Shown here piece by piece: positions 28,428 through 36,922 of a DNA stretch of 64,000 nt (positions are counted from its first letter, which is position 1; each line of letters opens with the position of its first letter). Source of the stretch: an uncultured Acidobacteriia bacterium (lineage in GTDB: Bacteria; Acidobacteriota; Terriglobia; Bryobacterales; Bryobacteraceae). The stretch spans positions 1 through 64,000 of the forward strand of contig CAIVVT010000001.1 of NCBI GenBank assembly GCA_903909435.1, given 5' to 3'. The position numbers were made by a program, and so were the translations under genes. A model generated the notes under the pieces. That model worked only from the letters and a program-made list of their open reading frames with translations. It was not told where the DNA came from and made no database searches.

Positions 28428-30986
28428 ATGGCTTTTGAGATTCATCCGGTGAAGGAGTTCGTGGTCAGTCCGGCCCTGCCTCCCGCGCTGTCCCGTCTGG
28501 GAGAGCTGAGCATGAACTTGTTGTGGTCCTGGAACCACTCCATCCGCACCGCATTCCGCCGGCTGGACCCCCCGCTCTGGAGAGCGTGCGCCTACAATCC
28601 GGTCGCACTGCTGAGCCGGCTGCCGCAGGCGGCACTCGACCGGGCCGCGGCTGACCGCGTGTACATGTCGGCTTACCGCAAGGCCTGCAATGCCTTGGAC
28701 GAGTATATGAGCGAGAAGCCGGAGAGTCCGGGCCCCAGTTCGATGTTGGTGGCCTACTTCTCTATGGAGTATGGGCTGGCGGAATCCCTCACCATCTACT
28801 CGGGGGGCCTGGGCATCCTCTCGGGCGACCATCTTAAGGGTGCCAGCGACGCCGGCCTGAACCTGGTAGGGGTAGGCCTGCTGTACCAGACCGGTTACAT
28901 GCAGCAGCACCTCAGTCCGGACGGCTGGCAGACGGAACGCTATCCGATCAACGACTTCTATAACTGGCCGGTCGAACCGGTGCGGGACGAAACCGGCAAA
29001 GAGATCCGCGTCCACGTGCGGCTGCCGCGCGGCAGCGTCCAAATCAAGGTGTGGCGGATGCGCGTGGGCCGCGTGAACCTGCTGCTGCTCGACACCAACA
29101 TCCCCGAGAACGCCGAACTGCAGGAGTACCGCGACATCACCAGGTCGCTTTACGGAGGCGGCATCCACACGCGCATGCAGCAGGAGATTGTGCTGGGCAT
29201 CGGTGGACTGCGCGCTTTGAAGGCGCTGGGGCTCCAGCCGACGGCGTTCCACATGAACGAGGGGCACTCGGCTTTCCTCGCGTTGGAGCGCAGCAGTGTG
29301 CTGATGAGCGAGCAGGGAATGAGTTTCGACGAGGCACTCGAAGCGTCCCGCTCGAACAACGTATTCACGACGCATACGCCGGTTCCCGCGGGCATCGATA
29401 TGTTCGACTCCGGCCTGGTGTACGAGTATTTTGGCGACTATTGCCGCGACCGCAACATCCCATTCGACCGCTTCATGGCACTGGGGCGGGGCGGCAACGG
29501 CGAACAGGGCGACCGGTTCTCGATGGCCGTGTTCGCGCTCTCGATGTCGAGCTACCGGAACGCCGTGAGCAAGCTGCACGCGGAAGTCTCGCAGGAGATG
29601 TTCCAGAATCTCTGGCCTAACCTGCCCGTCCGCGAAGTGCCGATTACGCCCATCACGAATGGCGTGCACTTGCCGACCTGGCTGAACGGCGACCTGGCCC
29701 AACTCTACGACGCGTACCTGCAGCCGGACTGGCGCGAGCGCTATCCGGAGCGATCGGTGTGGGACCAGATCCCGGAGATCCCCAACAACGAACTCTGGGA
29801 AGCGCACAGGCGGCGCAAACGCAAGCTGGTGGCCTTCGTCCGTGAACGCCAGATGCAGCGCGCCGAGGAGCGCCGGGCGCCCAAGCCGGAACTCAAGAGC
29901 ATCGCCGAGTTGTTCGACCCCGAAGCCCTGACCATCGGGTTCTCCCGGCGATTCGCGACTTACAAACGGGCCACGCTGCTGTTCCGCGATCCGCAGCGGC
30001 TGAAGCGGATCGTAACGAACCCGAAAATGCCGGTGCAGATCATCATCGCCGGCAAAGCGCATCCCAAGGACGAGCCGGGCAAGCAGTTGATCCATGCGAT
30101 CTACCAGTTCACGCGCGACCCGGAACTGGCGCGCCACGTCGCGTTCGTCGAAGACTACGACATCCAGGCGGGGCGCGAATTCGTCCAGGGCGTGGACCTC
30201 TGGTTGAACAACCCGCGCCGCGGAGAAGAGGCCTGCGGCACGTCCGGCATGAAGGCGGCCATCAACGGGGTGCTCAACTTCTCGATTCTCGACGGCTGGT
30301 TCGACGAGGCCTTCGAAGGGTCCGGTGGATGGGCGATCGGCGACCGGTCGGAATACACGCCGGACCAGGACGAGTTGCACGCGTCCTTCATCTACTCAGG
30401 CATCGAAAACGAAATCGTCCCGATGTATTACCTGCACCGGGAGGAGGGCGTTCCCAACGCCTGGATGCAGCGCGTCAAGCAGTCGCTGATCAATCTCAGC
30501 CCACAGTTCAATTGCCAGCGCATGATTCAGGAGTACACTTCCCTGCTCTACAATCAGGCGCACGAGAACTTCAGCGCGGTGCGCCGCGACGGCTTCCAGG
30601 CGGCACGCGAAAAGGTGTCCTGGACGGGCGTGGTAGACCGCGCCTGGAACGGCGTGAGGATCGAAGACGCCACCGAAGATACGGGACCCTGCCTGCTCAC
30701 CGGCCAGACGATCCACTTACGCGCCGCCGCCGCTCTGAACGGACTGCAGCCAGGGGATGTGCGCGTGGAAGCCGTGGCCGGCCGCGTCGGCGCCAGCGGG
30801 TTGCTGGAAGAGCCCATGGTGGTTTCGCTCAGCCCGGTCAAAGAACTCAACGGCATGTGCTTCTTCGAACGGGAGTTCATCCCGCACCAGACCGGCCGGC
30901 TGGGTTACACGCTGCGCATCTTCCCCAATCACACGGAAGACCCGCTGTCGCGCCCGTGCCGCACCCAGATGAAGTGGGCGCGTTAG
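28428..30986 (+). CDS. glgP: Alpha-glucan phosphorylase (glycogen phosphorylase type, DUF3417 N-terminus)
   Basis: Releases glucose-1-phosphate from alpha-1,4-glucans using pyridoxal phosphate. The start at 28428 (MAFEIHPVKEFVVSPALP) has GGGAG about 11 bp upstream; an in-frame GTG at 28410 is less likely. The 852-residue protein has the DUF3417 N-terminal region, AYFSMEYGLAESLTIYSGGL, NNVFTTHTPVPAGID, and the PLP-binding EEACGTSGMKAAINGVLN. It belongs to the short archaeal/bacterial phosphorylase group that lacks glycogen-binding regulatory sites. It is divergent from the Rrf2 gene. Confidence 0.95.
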   Translation: MAFEIHPVKEFVVSPALPPALSRLGELSMNLLWSWNHSIRTAFRRLDPPLWRACAYNPVALLSRLPQAALDRAAADRVYMSAYRKACNALDEYMSEKPESPGPSSMLVAYFSMEYGLAESLTIYSGGLGILSGDHLKGASDAGLNLVGVGLLYQTGYMQQHLSPDGWQTERYPINDFYNWPVEPVRDETGKEIRVHVRLPRGSVQIKVWRMRVGRVNLLLLDTNIPENAELQEYRDITRSLYGGGIHTRMQQEIVLGIGGLRALKALGLQPTAFHMNEGHSAFLALERSSVLMSEQGMSFDEALEASRSNNVFTTHTPVPAGIDMFDSGLVYEYFGDYCRDRNIPFDRFMALGRGGNGEQGDRFSMAVFALSMSSYRNAVSKLHAEVSQEMFQNLWPNLPVREVPITPITNGVHLPTWLNGDLAQLYDAYLQPDWRERYPERSVWDQIPEIPNNELWEAHRRRKRKLVAFVRERQMQRAEERRAPKPELKSIAELFDPEALTIGFSRRFATYKRATLLFRDPQRLKRIVTNPKMPVQIIIAGKAHPKDEPGKQLIHAIYQFTRDPELARHVAFVEDYDIQAGREFVQGVDLWLNNPRRGEEACGTSGMKAAINGVLNFSILDGWFDEAFEGSGGWAIGDRSEYTPDQDELHASFIYSGIENEIVPMYYLHREEGVPNAWMQRVKQSLINLSPQFNCQRMIQEYTSLLYNQAHENFSAVRRDGFQAAREKVSWTGVVDRAWNGVRIEDATEDTGPCLLTGQTIHLRAAAALNGLQPGDVRVEAVAGRVGASGLLEEPMVVSLSPVKELNGMCFFEREFIPHQTGRLGYTLRIFPNHTEDPLSRPCRTQMKWAR

Positions 30987-31123
30987 TAACTGCTCTGCTC
31001 TGCCCGCCAAGCAGCGGTGAACGAATCACCGCGTTCAAAGAGGCTTGACCCCGCACTGGCCTGAGCGCCGCTGTCCCGAAGCGCCGTCGTCTGTTTTCAT
31101 GAGCGTTCTGCACCCGGGCCGGC

Positions 31124-32209
31124 TCAGGGCTGCACGCCCTCGATCCGCTCCAGGCGGCGTGCCGGACGGTTCCAGAGCCACAGGTCCGACCCGTTCCAGC
31201 CCGCCAGCAGCGCACCCCGCTGGAAGGTCTGCGGGAGGGGCGTCCGCCGCCACGTCTCCCGCCTGGCGTCCAGTTCGGCCAACGCATAGGGCGTGGTGAG
31301 CGTCTCCTCGCCGCTGCCGCGCAGCGGGAACAAGGCGTGGACCTTCCCGCTGGCGGACAGAGCGAAGCTGGTGATGGCCCGGCTGGTCTGCTCGACCGGG
31401 ATCGGTGAATAGGCCACGCTTTCCGTCTGCGCATCCGCTTCGAGAAAGGCTCGCATCGACGGCAGCCACGCCTCGGCATGGTCCGCTTCACCGGCAATCA
31501 CCCGGGCCGGCCCCAAAGACAGGCCCGGCCGGTGGGCGATTGGAAAGGTCCTGAGGGCTCCCAGAAATGCAATCCAGTTGAGCGTGGGCAATTGGTTGCG
31601 TGCCGGGCGAAAGTCGGGGTCCAGGCACCAGACGCCCCGCCGGCCCGCACCCAACTGGCGGCAGCGCACGTCGGGCAGATGGCGGACTTGCAGCTTGGGC
31701 TCGCGGTCCATCAGCGAGTAGCGCAGCAGCGCATAGCGGCGGTCTCCCAGACCGTAGTTGACGAACGCGGAGATGTAGAGCACACGGTCGGGCGAGAGCG
31801 AGAAGTCCTGCACGGAGACCGAAACCAAGCCGAGTTCCGCGGCGTGGATCTCGACGAGCCGGGGCTGCTTGAACGGCGGAGTCAGGTCGAAGACCAGCAG
31901 GCTCAACTCACCGTCGTGCACCAGCGCGTGGCCGTTCTCCACCTTGACCGCCGTCACGCCCGGGGGTAGCGGGATAGGGCCGAGCTTGAGCGCCGGCGCG
32001 CTGGTCGCCGGATGCTCTAGGGGAGGTTTGCCGGTTTGCGCCGGCGAGCCGGCCGTCTGCGATGCGAAAGCGGCAACGGAGCATGACGCAAGGGCTGCGA
32101 GTAGGAGGGCGGCCGGGAGCCCGCAGCGCTTAGAAAACTGTCGAGGTCGGCGGCGCTGACTTCGGGTTTGCCCCCGCTCACGTGGTCCAGCCGCCCAGCC
32201 CTCATCCAT
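31124..32209 (-). CDS. Hypothetical exported protein, possibly a lipoprotein
   Basis: A protein of up to 361 residues that I do not recognise. A hydrophobic segment LPAALLLAALASC lies about 32 residues from the first Met and resembles a signal with a lipobox (LASC), which suggests a secreted or lipid-anchored protein. Later regions have propeller-like phrases (LLVFDLTPP, YALLRYSLMD, HALFPLRGSG). The 5' end overlaps the phenylalanine hydroxylase gene by 193 bp in a different frame on the same strand; the true start may lie further downstream, but no good internal start was found before the hydrophobic segment. Confidence 0.6.
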   Translation of the reverse strand: MDEGWAAGPRERGQTRSQRRRPRQFSKRCGLPAALLLAALASCSVAAFASQTAGSPAQTGKPPLEHPATSAPALKLGPIPLPPGVTAVKVENGHALVHDGELSLLVFDLTPPFKQPRLVEIHAAELGLVSVSVQDFSLSPDRVLYISAFVNYGLGDRRYALLRYSLMDREPKLQVRHLPDVRCRQLGAGRRGVWCLDPDFRPARNQLPTLNWIAFLGALRTFPIAHRPGLSLGPARVIAGEADHAEAWLPSMRAFLEADAQTESVAYSPIPVEQTSRAITSFALSASGKVHALFPLRGSGEETLTTPYALAELDARRETWRRTPLPQTFQRGALLAGWNGSDLWLWNRPARRLERIEGVQP

Positions 32210-33081
32210 TCCTCCAGATTAACCGTCAGTTCGAGGAACTGGTCGAAGCTCTCGACGATAAAGAGCAGCGGCTGGCGCGGGCCGGGTTCGTAAGGCTGGT
32301 GAATTACCCAATCCAGATGCAGGTCGGAGCGTTGGACCCGCGGCGAAACGACGGCGCCTTCGATATCGCCCGCCGAACTCAGCAACCCGCTGCCATAGGC
32401 CTTCAGCAGATTCCCATAGCGCACCAGACCAAACTCGACCGTAAAGAAGTGGAAACGAAGCAAGCCTCTCACCTGGGAGTTCAGGCGCTGCCAGCGCTGG
32501 ACGGGATCGCGGATTCCGCCGGCTAGTTCAATTGCGGTGTGCGCACAATTGCCGAGCCCGATCAGAGCCTGTGTGAAGCTGCGATCCACGTGCATCGGCG
32601 CATGGCCAGCCAAGTCATGGAAGATATCGGGATCAGCCCCGCTGTCGGGAGAATCCGCGCTCCGGATGGCGCTAGCCGCCGGCAGCCTGCGATTGCGCAG
32701 CCGGTCGAAGTACTCGAATTTCGGCACGCAACCACTCACCGCTTCGGCGCGAAAGCCCGAATGCGAGGTCAGGAATGCGGTCACATCCTCAAGCCGCGGC
32801 ACGCGCTCTTCCGGAAGACGGAGCCCCTGCAATCCCTCCAGGAAACGCTCGTTGGCGTGCTGCGCCCAAAGTTCCCGATGGCGGCTATAGAGGTATCGCC
32901 AAGCGCTGTGATCGGCCTCCGAATACAACTCGTAATGTTGTTGGGTTACGGTTTCACCGCCTGAGCAGGCAGTTTCAGGAATCGCCGCAGTGACCGTCGA
33001 AAGCCCCGGCCTGGGCGCATCGGAACGAGCGGGTCCAGTCGCTTGCATCGGGAACCCTTTCCGGTAAGCCAGGAATACCAT
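32017..33081 (-). CDS. phhA: Phenylalanine 4-monooxygenase (aromatic amino acid hydroxylase)
   Basis: A non-heme iron, pterin-dependent enzyme that hydroxylates phenylalanine to tyrosine. The core shows PDIFHDLAGHAPMHVD, with the two iron His ligands, and FFTVEFGLVRYG, with the Glu ligand. The domain ends near DLDSFLSAAGS. The last 30 or so residues are basic and proline-rich, and run over the start of the downstream gene, which is unusual for the family. A start at 33048 (MQATGP) is possible; the 33081 start is listed. Confidence 0.9.
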   Translation of the reverse strand: MVFLAYRKGFPMQATGPARSDAPRPGLSTVTAAIPETACSGGETVTQQHYELYSEADHSAWRYLYSRHRELWAQHANERFLEGLQGLRLPEERVPRLEDVTAFLTSHSGFRAEAVSGCVPKFEYFDRLRNRRLPAASAIRSADSPDSGADPDIFHDLAGHAPMHVDRSFTQALIGLGNCAHTAIELAGGIRDPVQRWQRLNSQVRGLLRFHFFTVEFGLVRYGNLLKAYGSGLLSSAGDIEGAVVSPRVQRSDLHLDWVIHQPYEPGPRQPLLFIVESFDQFLELTVNLEEWMRAGRLDHVSGGKPEVSAADLDSFLSAAGSRPPSYSQPLRHAPLPLSHRRRPARRRKPANLP

Positions 33082-33221
33082 CGCCGAATTGCGGAGTCAA
33101 TGGTATTCGGATTTCGTTTACATGACGGCCGATTAACTGGGAATTCGCTGAAAAAGCCGTTTGGCAAATGTCTACGCGGGTGGGATTTGTCCGGGGGGAG
33201 CGAGTGCGCCAGAGGGGGGGG

Positions 33222-33244
33222 CGGCGCCCTGGAGAGCCGCCCCA
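33222..33244. repeat. Family B repeat copy
   Basis: GGCGCCCTGGAGAGCCGCCCC sits 8 bp beyond the stop of the downstream secreted-protein gene (minus strand, which ends at 33253). It matches copies near other gene ends. Confidence 0.6.
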
Positions 33245-33252
33245 TTTGTACG

Positions 33253-34026
33253 CTATTGCTTCAGGATAGGCGGGGTCGAAGTGAGTGCAAAGGCGGAGCC
33301 GAGAGTCGTAAAGCGCAATCCCAGGACTGCGATTTGCCCGGGGGAGGGCGTTGTGAACTCGATGGTGCCGCTCGAATTCGCGGTGTTTGCGACCAGCACT
33401 TTAAGCAAGTCGGCGCGATGGCCAAGTGCGGGCAGCGGGAGAACGATGGGCGGACCGAGCGGCAAGCCCGTGAGCGCGTCCCGCGCGGTCATCGCGATGT
33501 CCACAGGTTGATTCGTGAGATTGGCGACGGCGGCTGAGGTGAAGTGCGAACCGGTATTGTCGAATGAGATCAGATACGATTTACCACTGCGGGTTTCGGG
33601 CGTCACAACCGCTTCCTGGACCGCCGTTCCGTCCAGTCCGGCGTAGCGGAAGATCAGGTAGCCGGTAACATTGCTGCCGGCCTGCAACTTCGCCCAACCG
33701 GTCGTGCCGGTCGGATCGGACGAATCGCTCTCCACCTGCAAAACGCTGCCCGGGTTGAGCGTGTATTTGAACTGAGATACCGACCCGTAGGAAATCGCGA
33801 TTCCCACCTGCGTCAGCCGGATTGGGATGGGCAGATCCTGCCCCTTGTCGTCATAGAAATTGAGTTGCACCAGCGACGTCGTCTGGCCGGTGTTGAAGAG
33901 ATAGAACGTCGTGCGCCATCCACCTCCGGATTGAAAGTGCGCCAGGCTGCCGGCGTCACTCAGTAGTTGGGCCGGGGAAACCGTGGCCAGAGCCAAAGTC
34001 AGGGTTAGACCCGCGAGAAATCGCAT
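33253..34026 (-). CDS. Secreted acidobacterial protein of unknown function
   Basis: A 257-residue exported protein. The start at 34026 (MRFLAGLTLTLALATVSPAQ) gives a clear signal peptide, with GAGGTG 5 bp upstream. The mature part begins with LAHFQSGGGWRTTFYLFNTG, a motif repeated in many secreted acidobacterial proteins, and has predicted beta-sandwich repeats (RSGKSYLISFDNTG; SSGTIEFTTP). I know no function for it. It is unlinked to neighbours by operon spacing. Confidence 0.8.
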   Translation of the reverse strand: MRFLAGLTLTLALATVSPAQLLSDAGSLAHFQSGGGWRTTFYLFNTGQTTSLVQLNFYDDKGQDLPIPIRLTQVGIAISYGSVSQFKYTLNPGSVLQVESDSSDPTGTTGWAKLQAGSNVTGYLIFRYAGLDGTAVQEAVVTPETRSGKSYLISFDNTGSHFTSAAVANLTNQPVDIAMTARDALTGLPLGPPIVLPLPALGHRADLLKVLVANTANSSGTIEFTTPSPGQIAVLGLRFTTLGSAFALTSTPPILKQ

Positions 34027-34263
34027 TGCATCACCTCTGATTCGAAGTTCGCGCAGAGCGGAATCAGCCAAGTCCCGCCGGTCGAGCCAGAGCGCCCAAT
34101 ACCCAGAGAGCCCCCTGCCATTCGCAACCCGCCAGACTTGCGCCGATTCGAGGCACCACGCACCCCCATCCTACTAACAATGCTATGGAGTAGGCGTACA
34201 ACGCCGCTGGGCGGTCAGTCCGCCTGAGGTCCGAAGGTAGCGTGACGCGGTTGATAACGAGCC

Positions 34264-34295
34264 GTTGTGGCGCACCCCGGGGCGTGCGCCACAAC
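34264..34295. terminator. Hairpin after pckA, resembling the core of family C repeats
   Basis: GTTGTGGCGCACCCCGGGGCGTGCGCCACAAC forms a stem with arms GTTGTGGCGCA and TGCGCCACAAC, and lies 16 bp past the pckA stop. It shares the GTGGCGCAC core of the family C elements at 24766 and 41413. No T run follows on the pckA strand, so a terminator role is only likely. Confidence 0.55.
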
Positions 34296-34310
34296 ATTGA
34301 TTCGAGCGGG

Positions 34311-35912
34311 TTAGTCTACGACTGGGCCCGCCGCCAGGATGTCCGCGCCCACCGAGCTGAACTTCTGCTTGAAGTTCGCCTGGAAGCGCGAGGCGAGGTC
34401 ACGGGCCGTGTGGTCATAGGCTTCCTTGTCGGCCCACGAAGAGCGCGGATCGAGGATCTCGCTCGCCACGCCGGGGCAGTACTCCGGTACCAGCACGCGG
34501 AACACCGGGTGCGGCTTGCACGGCACATGCGCCAGGCCACCTTCGATCGCGGCGTGCACGATGGCGCGCGTATAAGCCAGGCTCATGCGGTGGCCGACGC
34601 CGTACTTGCCGGCCGTCCAGCCCGTGTTGATCAGCCAGACCGAAGCGTTGTGCGTGCGCAGTTTCTCGCCCAGCAACTTGGCGTAGACCAATGGATCGCG
34701 CGGCAGGAACGGCTCGCCGAAGCAGGCACTGAAAGTCGCCTGCGGCTCGCTGCCCAACCCCCGCTCGGTACCCGCTACCCGCGCCGTGTAGCCGTTCAGG
34801 AAGTGGTACATGGCCTGCTCGGGCGTCAACTTCGAGATGGGCGGCATGACGCCGAAAGCGTCCGCGGTGAGGAATACGACGTCGTTGGGCTGTCCGCACA
34901 TGCCCGGAATCACGGCTCCGTCGATGTAATCGATGCGATACGCCGCGCGCGTGTTCTCCGTGTACTCGTCCGAGTCGAAATCGATCAAACGGGTCTCGAG
35001 ATCCATTTTTACGTTCTCGAGCACCACCCCGTAACGGATCGCGTTGTAGATCTGGGGTTCGGCCTCTTTCGACAGCCGGATGCACTTGGCGTAGCAGCCG
35101 CCTTCGAAGTTGAACAGGCCGCGCTCGGACCAGCCATGCTCGTCGTCGCCCACCAGGCGCCGGTCGCGGTCGGCGGACAGCGTCGTCTTGCCCGTGCCCG
35201 AGAGGCCGAAAAACAACGCGGCACGCCCGTGGTCGCCCACGTTGGCCGAGCAGTGCATGGGCAGAACGTTCTTTTCTGGCAGCAGATAATTGAGCAGCGT
35301 GAAGACGGATTTCTTCATTTCCCCGGCGTAGCAGGTGCCAGCGATCAGCACGAGTTTGCGGGTGAAGTTTATGATGATGGCCGTCTCGGAGCGAGTCCCG
35401 TCGGTCTTCGGATTCACTTCGAAATCGGGCACGAAAACAAGCGTGAACTCCGGGTTGTGATTAGGCAGATCCTCGGGCTGCGGGCGGATGAAAAGCTGGC
35501 GCGCGAACAGGGCATGCCAGGCACGCAGGGTGACGACACGGATCGGCAAACTGTACTCGGGATCCGCGCCCCCGATCAGGTCCTCGACGATGATGTCCTT
35601 GTCCTGGAGAAACCCGAGCACGCGTTCCCAGATGTCCTTGAAATGCTCGGAGGACATCGGCTGATTGACGCTGCCCCAGGCCACCGTGTTCTCGGTGGTT
35701 GCGTCGCGCACGATGTACTTGTCTTTGGGTGAGCGCCCGGTGAACTGGCCGGTGCGCACGACCAGGGCGCCACGGTCCGTCAACCGGCCTTCCCCACTCT
35801 CGATGGCGCGCTCGACGAGGCGGGCGGCGCCAATATTCCAATACGCGGTGGATGCCTGGAGGTCCAGACTTTCCAGTCCGAAATGGCTACGATAGACTCC
35901 TAGCTGGTTCAT
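34311..35912 (-). CDS. pckA: Phosphoenolpyruvate carboxykinase (ATP)
   Basis: Converts oxaloacetate and ATP to phosphoenolpyruvate, the first step of gluconeogenesis. The 533-residue length fits the ATP-dependent type. Motifs are the P-loop FGLSGTGKTTLSAD, the metal site DDEHGWSERGLFNFEGGCYA, and RAAYRIDYI. With glpK/glpD and acs nearby it supports growth on non-sugar carbon. Confidence 0.97.
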   Translation of the reverse strand: MNQLGVYRSHFGLESLDLQASTAYWNIGAARLVERAIESGEGRLTDRGALVVRTGQFTGRSPKDKYIVRDATTENTVAWGSVNQPMSSEHFKDIWERVLGFLQDKDIIVEDLIGGADPEYSLPIRVVTLRAWHALFARQLFIRPQPEDLPNHNPEFTLVFVPDFEVNPKTDGTRSETAIIINFTRKLVLIAGTCYAGEMKKSVFTLLNYLLPEKNVLPMHCSANVGDHGRAALFFGLSGTGKTTLSADRDRRLVGDDEHGWSERGLFNFEGGCYAKCIRLSKEAEPQIYNAIRYGVVLENVKMDLETRLIDFDSDEYTENTRAAYRIDYIDGAVIPGMCGQPNDVVFLTADAFGVMPPISKLTPEQAMYHFLNGYTARVAGTERGLGSEPQATFSACFGEPFLPRDPLVYAKLLGEKLRTHNASVWLINTGWTAGKYGVGHRMSLAYTRAIVHAAIEGGLAHVPCKPHPVFRVLVPEYCPGVASEILDPRSSWADKEAYDHTARDLASRFQANFKQKFSSVGADILAAGPVVD

Positions 35913-36017
35913 GGAAGAATCGCCTTATTAAAACAAGAGTTGCTGGCCGGTTTGCCAGAGAAAGAGATCAAAAGATCGGATGCGGCTGGTCGCCACACCA
36001 CAGTCTATCATGGGGAT

Positions 36018-36704
36018 ATGGGTTGTTTTGTGGGAGCTTGGAGCGGCCTCGTGCGCGGATTAGGCGTACTTATTCTGGCCGCCGGCGCGGCGTGGGGACA
36101 AGCCATCCAATTCGAATCGGGCGGGTTGTACTACCAGACGCTGACCCGCGCCGGGGTGACCATCATGTTCGCCGAATTGCCCGTGCAGGTGCGCGAATTC
36201 GCTGTCGTGCAGGTCGCGGTCTCCAACGGGTCCCCCTCTTCCCGCACGGTGAAAGCCGAAGATTTCAAGTTCATCCGCAGCGACGGCGCAACGATGGCGG
36301 CGACGCCAGCCTCCAATGTGGTGCAGGAATTCCTGGAAAAGGGCGGGCGCAACGACGTCATCAAACTGGTTTCCACGTACGAGATGGGGCTCTACGGACT
36401 GGGCCGCTTTCGCAGCACGAACGGGTATGAGGTTCGCCGCAAGAACATGCTGGCCGAGGTCAGCGGCCAGAGGTTGAAGGCGGCCGCGGCGGCCTCGGCC
36501 ATCGCGTTCGTCACCACGCGCCTGAAGCCGTCGGAATCCACGGACGGAGCGATCTTCTTCCCGACCCAGGGCAAGCCGATCGGGCACGGCACATTGCGGG
36601 TGACCATGGGCGCGGAAGTCTTCGAGTACGAGGTGGGCGGCGAGCAGCACCCAGGCGTGCTGAAGAGCCGCCCGTCGTCCTCCACCACTCCAGAAAGCCG
36701 CTAA
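36018..36704 (+). CDS. Exported hypothetical protein
   Basis: A 228-residue protein with an N-terminal signal (LVRGLGVLILAAGAAWGQ). The start at 36018 (MGCFVGAW) is chosen because it puts the signal close to the N-terminus. The body (GVTIMFAELPVQVREFAVVQ, then VSNGSPSSRTVKAEDF) suggests a beta-sandwich. No family is recognised. The final part is Ser/Pro-rich. It is divergent from pckA. Confidence 0.7.
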   Translation: MGCFVGAWSGLVRGLGVLILAAGAAWGQAIQFESGGLYYQTLTRAGVTIMFAELPVQVREFAVVQVAVSNGSPSSRTVKAEDFKFIRSDGATMAATPASNVVQEFLEKGGRNDVIKLVSTYEMGLYGLGRFRSTNGYEVRRKNMLAEVSGQRLKAAAAASAIAFVTTRLKPSESTDGAIFFPTQGKPIGHGTLRVTMGAEVFEYEVGGEQHPGVLKSRPSSSTTPESR

Positions 36705-36720
36705 CCACCCGTCTTTGTGG

Positions 36721-36842
36721 GCGGCTCTCCGCGTGGGGCGGCTCTCCAGACCCCGCTCCGCAACCACTCTGCCCGCCTTCCCCCCACACCGGCGAGTCCT
36801 GCGGGCGCTGGTGCGCCCACGCGGCTCTGGAGAGCCACCCCA
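36721..36842. repeat. Cluster of family B repeats
   Basis: GCGGCTCTCC appears twice in one orientation (36721-36749), and GCGGCTCTGGAGAGCC once in the other (36821-36836), in the gap between the hypothetical exported gene and the S10 peptidase gene. The opposite orientations could fold into a larger stem. Confidence 0.7.
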
Positions 36843-36922
36843 CTCCGCGAGCCGCCCCGCCTGAATCCGGGCCGAAGACCACGCCGCAGTCGCTAAGGCG
36901 ATACGATAGGAGGTTTCCCCTT

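Noticed and set aside
28377-30380. 667-codon minus-strand frame opposite the phosphorylase gene
   Set aside because: Shadow frame; residue make-up is typical of antisense high-GC DNA and no domain is seen.
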